From: Hyphomonas sp.
GTDB lineage: Bacteria > Pseudomonadota > Alphaproteobacteria > Caulobacterales > Hyphomonadaceae
Direction: 5' to 3'
NCBI GenBank assembly: GCA_002700305.1
Contig: PACZ01000054.1
Span: 1 to 64,000 of the forward strand
Length of the DNA: 64,000 bases
Part shown: one piece after another, positions 58,771-64,000 of the stretch
Layout of the letters: every line of letters begins with the position of its first letter
Numbering within the stretch: position 1 is the first letter of the stretch
The notes under the pieces: generated by a model
Database searches by the model: none
Told to the model about the DNA's origin: nothing
The model's input: only the letters and a program-made list of their open reading frames with translations
Translations under genes and position numbers: made by a program

Positions 58771-60515
58771 CCCGCTTCGGCCTCCTTCTGCTTCTTGGCT
58801 GTGTCCTTGTGCCTGCATCGCTGGCGCAGGAGGGCGCTATCGCTGAGCCTGGGGCAGAGCAGGGGCAACCGGTCCAGTTGGCGAACGAGCTGGATCAGTT
58901 CGTTCGAGACGCGATTGATGAAGGACTGCTGACGCCCGTCGGGGAAGCCGATGCCGAGCCGGAGGAGCAGGCGGATGATCGCCCGAGCCTGCCTGCGGGT
59001 GTGCGGCCGCGCCAGGCCGCGCCTTTTGAGGTGGAGGTGGATTGCAATGGTCCCAACCCCCTCGATTTCGGTGAATTTGAAGCGTTCGACCGCTATCAGC
59101 AAATTTACACGTTTCAGGAAAAGGCCAGTCAGCAGCCGGGGCAGGGCGAGGAACTCGCGGGGGTCGAGCTTGCCAAAGCCTATCTGGCGCTTGGTCTTTA
59201 TTCCGAAGCAGGGATGGTTCTGAAGTCCACGCCGGGGCCGGTCGCCACAGCCTACCTTAAAGTCAGCCGCATGATGGAAAACCGCGCGGTCGCGGATTTG
59301 GAGTACTTCCAAAAGCTGGCTGAGTGCCGGGAAGAAGCTGGAATCTGGTATGGAGTTGCGCTTCTGGCGAACGACCGGGATGCGGGCGTGGAGGTCTTGA
59401 GCGAGAACATCAATGCTTTCCGCAAATTGCCCTTTCGCTTGCGTGCGGATCTGACGGCGATGGTGGTGCCGGAACTGGACAAGCGTGGGGAACGCATTCT
59501 GCCAGTGAAGCTTCTGGCCGACTTCACATCTTCCCAGGTTGCTGACACGACACAGTTGCAGTTCGCAAAATCCATCATCGATCTTGGGGAGCAGCGGCCT
59601 GATGCCGAAAACGACATTCGCCGGTTTCTGAGCGAGCCGCAATTCCAGGAGCAGGCGCTCGCCGTCCTGATGCGCCACGGCAAGCCTTTGAATAGCCTGC
59701 AGGAAGAGATCCTGATGGGCGAACTTATGAAGAAGTTCGGCCAGACGGGGGATGACCGGGCGCTGGCCGCAAGCCTTCAGTATGCGTTGCAGGAGCTCAG
59801 TGGCAGCTCCAACTACCAGCCGATTATGGAGCTTGCCGGCATGCCTGCATTGCAGAATGAATCGGCGCAGAAGGAGATTCGGCGGCAATTCATTAAGGGG
59901 CTGGAGCGCGATCTGAACAGCGACAACCGGCTCCGCAATCTTGCCGCGCTCAATGCACTCGTTTCAGATCCCGGGATCCTCGAAACGGCACCTGAGCGGA
60001 CAAAACTTTACCGGGCCGGAGCGTCTCTGGCGGTTCGGTTCGGACTCGTTTCCATGACCCGGGTGCTGATGAAGCAGGATGAAGCGGATGATGCCGTGAT
60101 CACGGAATTGGCGAGGTTGGAATTCCGTGCCGGTGATTATGATGCTGTCACCAATTGGGCTCAGGCCTATCCGGAGAATGCTCCACTCAATCTTCTGGCT
60201 GCGCAGAGCGCGATCCGGCAAGGCAATCCTGTCGGGCTCCGCATCTATGAAGGACGGCTGGAACTGGAGCCGGAAGCGGTCCTGTCCCTGATCGAGCTGG
60301 ATGCGGCGACCAATCGCTGGATGGTCTCGGACGAGATTTATGCAGCAGCGGCTGCGCTTTCAGATCCTGTTCTGAAACAACGTGCAGACCGGGTGTTTGC
60401 GATGCGTACCTCGGCCCGGGAGTTGGCGAATCCGAAAAAGTCGAAGCTCGCCATGGGGCAGGTCTCTTCCGTGCTCGGGCCGCGTCTGGAACAAGTCACC
60501 GGAGGAACGCACTGA
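58767..60515 (+). CDS. Uncharacterised exported helical-repeat protein of the motor operon
   Basis: I do not recognise a named family for this 582-residue protein. It has a signal peptide (cleavage after ASLA near residue 20), an acidic Pro/Glu-rich linker to about residue 85, a short conserved-looking VDCNGPNPLDFGEFEAFDRYQQIYTF segment, and then many TPR-like helical pairs (VELAKAYLALGLYSEAGMVLKS, LARLEFRAGDYDAVTNWAQAYPENAPLNLLAAQSAIRQGN). It would be periplasmic. It overlaps motA and flgF by a few bases each, so it is made with the stator and rod. It could be an analogue of the rhizobial periplasmic motor protein MotC, given that a MotE-like protein is present, but I see no clear sequence match. 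Confidence 0.72.
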   Translation: MTRFGLLLLLGCVLVPASLAQEGAIAEPGAEQGQPVQLANELDQFVRDAIDEGLLTPVGEADAEPEEQADDRPSLPAGVRPRQAAPFEVEVDCNGPNPLDFGEFEAFDRYQQIYTFQEKASQQPGQGEELAGVELAKAYLALGLYSEAGMVLKSTPGPVATAYLKVSRMMENRAVADLEYFQKLAECREEAGIWYGVALLANDRDAGVEVLSENINAFRKLPFRLRADLTAMVVPELDKRGERILPVKLLADFTSSQVADTTQLQFAKSIIDLGEQRPDAENDIRRFLSEPQFQEQALAVLMRHGKPLNSLQEEILMGELMKKFGQTGDDRALAASLQYALQELSGSSNYQPIMELAGMPALQNESAQKEIRRQFIKGLERDLNSDNRLRNLAALNALVSDPGILETAPERTKLYRAGASLAVRFGLVSMTRVLMKQDEADDAVITELARLEFRAGDYDAVTNWAQAYPENAPLNLLAAQSAIRQGNPVGLRIYEGRLELEPEAVLSLIELDAATNRWMVSDEIYAAAAALSDPVLKQRADRVFAMRTSARELANPKKSKLAMGQVSSVLGPRLEQVTGGTH

Positions 60516-61252
60516 TGTCGAGCGCCATTTACGCCATGCTCGGCCGCCAGCAGGGCCTGATGCAGGAAATGCAGGTGGTTGCGAACAATATCGCCAACTC
60601 CAGCACGACCGGGTACAAATCCGACCGTGCACTCTTTGGTGAGTTTCTGGTCGCAACCGGCTCCCAGTCTTCCTCCCTGTCGATGGGCGGGCTTGCGGGA
60701 CACAGTTTTGCCATGGAGCAGGGGGCGCTCAAGATCACCGGAGGTGAGCTGGACCTGGCGATCCAGGGCGACGGGTTTTTCCTCGTCGATACGGAGCAAG
60801 GACAACGTCTGACGCGCGCAGGTCATTTCCAGCTGTCAACGGATGGACAGCTTGTGGACATGAATGGCAGCCCGGTCCTCAACGCAGGTGGTGCACCTAT
60901 CAATATCCCGCCGAATGCCAGCCAGGTTCGTATCGCCACAGACGGTACGATTACGATCAGTGCAGGCGATGGCCTTCCTCCACAGGAAGTCGGGCAGGTG
61001 GGCGTTGTTACCGTCGACCAGGAAGCGACTCTGGTGCGCGATTCCAACTCCTACTTTTCTGCACCGGACGGTCACAGACCTGCTGAGAACAATGAAATTG
61101 TCCAGGGTGCGCTCGAGCAGTCGAATGTTTCCCCGGTGCTCGAGGTTGCGCGCATGATTGAAGTGCAGCGCGCCTATGAAGCCGGACAGGCCCTTTTTGA
61201 ACGCGAAGACCAGCGCATCAGCAAGATCATCAGCGCAGTACGTAACGGATAA
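60515..61252 (+). CDS. flgF: Flagellar proximal rod protein FlgF
   Basis: The 245-residue rod protein has the N-terminal motif SAIYAMLGRQQGLMQEMQVVANNIANSSTTGYKSDR, the central GELDLAIQGDGFFLVDTEQGQRLTRAGHFQLSTDGQLVDMNGSPVL, and the C-terminal VLEVARMIEVQRAYEAGQALFEREDQRISKII. It lacks the longer FlgG insert, and it precedes flgG as usual. It forms part of the proximal rod. Its ATG overlaps the previous stop by one base, and GGAGGAA lies upstream. Confidence 0.92.
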   Translation: MSSAIYAMLGRQQGLMQEMQVVANNIANSSTTGYKSDRALFGEFLVATGSQSSSLSMGGLAGHSFAMEQGALKITGGELDLAIQGDGFFLVDTEQGQRLTRAGHFQLSTDGQLVDMNGSPVLNAGGAPINIPPNASQVRIATDGTITISAGDGLPPQEVGQVGVVTVDQEATLVRDSNSYFSAPDGHRPAENNEIVQGALEQSNVSPVLEVARMIEVQRAYEAGQALFEREDQRISKIISAVRNG

Positions 61253-61287
61253 GACAGGCATACAGCCGGTAAGAGAAGGAGCAGGAC

Positions 61288-62073
61288 GTGAAATCTCTAC
61301 AAATCGCCGCAACAGGGATGGCCGCGCAACAGATGCGGGTCGACGTCATCTCCAACAATATCGCGAACATGAGTACGGCGGCCTACCGGCCGCGGTCTGC
61401 GGAATTTTCAGATCTGGTGTACCAGCAATATCTGACGCCCGGAACATCAACATCCCAGGTCGGCACGCTGGTGCCCGCCGGGATTCAGATCGGCACGGGC
61501 GTTCGTCCGTCCACGGTGTCTATGGAGTTGACGCAAGGCGCCCTGAATCCGACGGATGCCGAGCTGGACCTGGCAATCGACGGTTCCGGCTATTTCGAAA
61601 TTACGCTTCCGTCCGGAGAGTCTGCCTATACGCGGGACGGAAAGTTCAATCGCGGCCAGGCGGGCGAGATCGTTACCATGGATGGTTTTCCGCTCGCCGA
61701 TGGCGTAATCATTCCCGACGATGCCCAGAGCATTTCTATCAGCCGCGATGGCGAAGTGGTGGCCTATTTTGATGGCGTCACGGAAGGGCAGTCCATCGGC
61801 AATATCCAGCTCGTCCGCTTCGTGAATGAAAAAGGCCTTGAGGCTATGGGGGACAATTTGTTCCGCGAAACAGAGGCCTCCGGGACGGCGACCCAACTGG
61901 TGCCGGGCACGGAAGGCGCCGGCTATATCCGCCAGGGGTTCCTTGAAGGGTCTGGCGTCGACGTCGTGAAGGAAATCTCCGAACTGATCGAAGCTCAGCG
62001 CGGTTATGAGCTGAACTCCAAGGTCATCACCGCTTCGGATGAAATGCTCGCAGCCACGACAAGGGTGAAGTGA
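61288..62073 (+). CDS. flgG: Flagellar distal rod protein FlgG
   Basis: The 261-residue protein has SLQIAATGMAAQQMRVDVISNNIANMSTAAYRPRSAEF at the start. The FlgG-specific insert has YQQYLTPGTSTSQVGTLVPAGIQIGTGVRPSTV near residues 45-75. The ending is DVVKEISELIEAQRGYELNSKVITASDEMLAATTRVK. These identify the distal rod protein. The start is a GTG at 61288 behind GAAGGAGCAGGAC. It is followed by flgA with a short gap, then flgH. Confidence 0.96.
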   Translation: MKSLQIAATGMAAQQMRVDVISNNIANMSTAAYRPRSAEFSDLVYQQYLTPGTSTSQVGTLVPAGIQIGTGVRPSTVSMELTQGALNPTDAELDLAIDGSGYFEITLPSGESAYTRDGKFNRGQAGEIVTMDGFPLADGVIIPDDAQSISISRDGEVVAYFDGVTEGQSIGNIQLVRFVNEKGLEAMGDNLFRETEASGTATQLVPGTEGAGYIRQGFLEGSGVDVVKEISELIEAQRGYELNSKVITASDEMLAATTRVK

Positions 62074-62075
62074 TC

Positions 62076-62480
62076 ATGATGTCTGTGTTTGCCTTCGGGT
62101 TTGGGGTGATGGCGGCGTTTGCCGGTTCATCATCCCTGGTCGCTTCAGAAGTGATCCGGGCAGGAGATCCTGTCACAGCTTACAACGCAATGACCGAAGA
62201 AGGGGAGAGCGCATCTGGCGACCCGCTCGTCGGTCGTGAAGTACTTCGTACGGTTTATGCGGGAAGGCCAATCACAATCGAGAATACGCGGGCGCCCATC
62301 ATCGTAAGGCGTAATCAGGTTGTGTCTGTAAAGTACATCAAGGGCGGTCTGGAGATCACGGCATCTGGCCGTGCCCTCGGTGATGCAGGCGTGAACGATC
62401 CGGTCACGGTACTGAATCAACAGTCGAAGCAAATGGTGCAGGGCATCGTTCAGGAAAGCGGATGGGTATTGGCACAATGA
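62076..62480 (+). CDS. flgA: P-ring assembly chaperone FlgA (short form)
   Basis: The 134-residue protein has a signal-like hydrophobic start (SVFAFGFGVMAAFAGSSSLVA) and an SAF-type core: VIRAGDPVTAYNAMTEE, LVGREVLRTVYAGRPITIENTRAPIIVRRNQVVSVKYIKGGLEITASGRALGDAGVNDPVTVLNQQSKQMVQGIVQESGWV. It is shorter than enterobacterial FlgA because it lacks the N-terminal domain, as is common in alphaproteobacteria. It helps FlgI assemble in the periplasm. ATGs at 62076 and 62079 and a GTG at 62070 compete; I took 62076. Confidence 0.9.
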   Translation: MMSVFAFGFGVMAAFAGSSSLVASEVIRAGDPVTAYNAMTEEGESASGDPLVGREVLRTVYAGRPITIENTRAPIIVRRNQVVSVKYIKGGLEITASGRALGDAGVNDPVTVLNQQSKQMVQGIVQESGWVLAQ

Positions 62481-63184
62481 GAAACTTCATTTCAACCGCG
62501 CTTCTCGCGACAGCGGCCACGGCTTGTGCAGGGTCTCCGCTTTCGGATCCTAAACCGGAGCCCGTGCCACTCTATGCCGGGCCCTGGGCGGGAGCAGGGG
62601 TCGATATGGAGGCGGTCAGCGAGCCAAATCCGTCCCTTTGGGCAACCTCGCCGAATGCGCTGCTCAGCATGCGCCGCGCAAAAGCTGTCGGTGATTTGCT
62701 GACTGTGGTCGTCGAAATGAATGACCAGGCGAACCTGAAAAGCTCTCTCTCTCGCAGTCAGGGATCCAGTGAGGATCTGGGCATTGATGCACTTCTTGGT
62801 CTGCCGGATGTTCTGAACAATGCCCTGCCAGGATCGGCGAGCGTGTCGCCGGCGATCGATTTCAAGCGCAATTCGAATATGGCGGGCAATGGCGCGGTGA
62901 ACCGGGCCGAACAGGTCACGTTTACACTTGCAGCGCGTGTTGTCGGGGTTGAGCCCAACGGGAACTTAATCATTCAGGGGTATCAGCAGACACGGGTCAG
63001 TAACGAGATCCGCTATCTGAGCGTCTCAGGCGTCATTCGCGCCCAGGACATTACCCGGACCAACACTGTAACATATGACAAGATCGCCGATGCCCAGCTT
63101 TCCTATGTCAATCAGGGTGACACAACCGGCCTTAACGGGCGCAAAGCAGTACCGAAGCTTCTGGACAAGGTGCTGCCATTCTAA
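62477..63184 (+). CDS. flgH: Flagellar L-ring lipoprotein FlgH
   Basis: The 235-residue protein starts with a lipoprotein signal (STALLATAATAC, Cys near residue 17). The FlgH signature SLWATSPNALLSMRRAKAVGDLLTVVVEMNDQANLKSSLSRSQ follows. The C-terminal block reads VGVEPNGNLIIQGYQQTRVSNEIRYLSVSGVIRAQDITRTNTVTYDKIADAQLSYVNQG. It forms the outer-membrane L ring. The ATG overlaps the flgA stop (ATGA). A fliL-like gene follows after 15 bases. Confidence 0.95.
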   Translation: MRNFISTALLATAATACAGSPLSDPKPEPVPLYAGPWAGAGVDMEAVSEPNPSLWATSPNALLSMRRAKAVGDLLTVVVEMNDQANLKSSLSRSQGSSEDLGIDALLGLPDVLNNALPGSASVSPAIDFKRNSNMAGNGAVNRAEQVTFTLAARVVGVEPNGNLIIQGYQQTRVSNEIRYLSVSGVIRAQDITRTNTVTYDKIADAQLSYVNQGDTTGLNGRKAVPKLLDKVLPF

Positions 63185-63199
63185 GGGTGGGAGACCGGT

Positions 63200-63769
63200 A
63201 TGAAGCATGTCATCTCAGCAGTGGTTGCTGTCGTGTGTATTCTCATCGGCGGCATCACCGGACATTTCGTGAAGACGGGCCTGTCAGCAGCAGCCAGCCC
63301 GAACGCTCATGAGACATCCGGCAAGTCTGATGGCGGGCATGGTGCAGCCGATAGTCATGGCAGTGAGAAGAAAGAGTCTCACGGAGCGAAAAAGGAAGCT
63401 TCCGGTCACGGAGGCGGAGGCCATGGCAGCGATGGCGCGGCAGGCGGCGTCGTCTATTTCAAATTCACGCGTGAGTTCATCGTCCCGGTCATGCATGATC
63501 GCAAGGTCGAGAGCCTTGTGATCCTGAATATCAACCTGGAAGCAGATTCGAGCATTTCCCAAAAACTGTTTTCCATGGAACCCAAGATCCGGGACAACAT
63601 CATGACGACGCTGATTGAGCTCAGCAATGACGACCGGACCTTCGAGAACATCACAGATGTGGAAAGCTATGAGACGATCCGCGCCATGGTCCTGATGAAC
63701 CTGCAAAAGGCGGTGCCGACAGGGATTCAGAATGTGCTTATTGTCGACATTGCACAGCAGGATCTCTGA
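63200..63769 (+). CDS. Second FliL-like protein with a His-rich linker
   Basis: This 189-residue protein has an N-terminal membrane helix (residues 3-24), a low-complexity linker rich in His, Gly, Ser and Lys (about 33-80, with repeated GHG, SHG and HGG), and a FliL-type periplasmic domain: VVYFKFTREFIVPVMHDRKVESLVILNINLEADSSISQKLFSMEPKIRDNIMTTLIELSNDD. FliL family membership is clear in the core. A canonical FliL is encoded at 46035, so this is a paralogue. The linker could span the periplasm or bind metal. It ends the flgF-G-A-H operon and converges on the flgD-like gene. Confidence 0.8.
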   Translation: MKHVISAVVAVVCILIGGITGHFVKTGLSAAASPNAHETSGKSDGGHGAADSHGSEKKESHGAKKEASGHGGGGHGSDGAAGGVVYFKFTREFIVPVMHDRKVESLVILNINLEADSSISQKLFSMEPKIRDNIMTTLIELSNDDRTFENITDVESYETIRAMVLMNLQKAVPTGIQNVLIVDIAQQDL

Positions 63770-63799
63770 TCCCCAGGGGCAAACGGCCCGATCTGCAAT

Positions 63800-64000
63800 C
63801 TAGCGATCATACTTTTCGACATTGGCCATCTCGGTGGTCAGATTGAGTGACGTTTCCAGCAGCAGAGTCCCGTTTTCATCAACCGTGACGCCGGTAACAG
63901 TACCGATGAGACGGGGTGATGTGGTGCGCTGGAGCTCACCATCCTTGTACATCTGAATTTCCAGCTGATAGACGCCGTCTTCTGCCATCTGGTCTCCGGT
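63800..64000 (-). CDS. flgD: Probable FlgD hook-cap scaffold protein, C-terminal fragment
   Basis: Only the last 66 codons are present, and the frame is open at the window edge. The segment GVYQLEIQMYKDGELQRTTSPRLIGTVTGVTVDENGTLLLETSLNLTTEMANVEKYDR resembles the end of FlgD, where a tudor-like strand pattern with G-T-V-x-G-V precedes the stop. FlgD caps the growing hook. The position beside flgF-G-A-H and flgE genes fits. Another hook-assembly protein cannot be excluded from this length. Confidence 0.6.
   Translation of the reverse strand, partial: TGDQMAEDGVYQLEIQMYKDGELQRTTSPRLIGTVTGVTVDENGTLLLETSLNLTTEMANVEKYDR

Noticed and set aside
58767-60515. Direct naming of the exported helical-repeat protein as MotC
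   Set aside because: Position and export fit, but I see no sequence block that would justify the name.

Overview
The window looks like chromosomal DNA of a stalked or budding alphaproteobacterium close to Hyphomonas and the Caulobacterales. This rests on a CpdR-type response regulator, CtrA-like sites beside flagellar genes, a GGAAC-N16-CGTT EcfG-type promoter, alphaproteobacterial flagellar proteins (MotE type, DUF6468 type, short FlgA) and generally high GC. No species can be named from the sequence alone.

Layout. Positions 1-3754, all on the minus strand and visibly less GC-rich than the rest, carry the end of an IS3-type insertion sequence, an HNH-nuclease lipoprotein gene broken by it, and a complete His-Xaa-Ser set: precursor hxsA with nine H-x-S units, hxsD, and two radical SAM maturases hxsB and hxsC. 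The set sits at the 3' side of a tRNA-Arg(CCG), a typical island position. Positions 4151-9858 hold housekeeping and regulatory genes (TraB/GumN lipoprotein, inositol-monophosphatase-family enzyme, XRE regulator, N-formylglutamate amidohydrolase family, CpdR, TetR) and a candidate small RNA ending in a strong terminator. A tRNA-Val(GAC) follows.

Positions 10344-30381 are a surface polysaccharide locus. It has a GDP-mannose 3,5-epimerase-like enzyme, three further sugar-nucleotide SDR enzymes, glycosyltransferases, an acyltransferase, a pyruvyltransferase, an AGE-family isomerase, a CBS-aminotransferase fusion, and parts of a GDP-heptose pathway (HddA-like kinase, HddC-GmhB fusion). Positions 30401-34471 form an otsA-otsB-GH15 trehalose operon behind a near-perfect general-stress promoter.

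Positions 34598-41565 join two predicted peptide-ligation/proteolysis systems tail to tail. On the plus strand are a circularly permuted ATP-grasp, an alpha-E protein, a transglutaminase and the proteasome-like peptidase Anbu. On the minus strand are a retropepsin-like protease, an inactive-transglutaminase 7TM protein and a RimK-like ATP-grasp. A Tat/lipoprotein redox module follows (aldonolactone oxidase, cytochrome c, D-threonine-aldolase-like protein; 41728-44811).

Positions 44915-64000 are a flagellar cluster: motE, DUF6468, fliL, fliF-H-N-P-G, flgI-L-K-E, motB, a fliM-like gene, motA, an uncharacterised exported helical-repeat protein, flgF-G-A-H, a second fliL-like gene and the 3' end of a probable flgD. 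The most interesting items are the His-Xaa-Ser island, the paired ATP-grasp/protease locus, the candidate sRNA and the uncharacterised flagellar exported protein.
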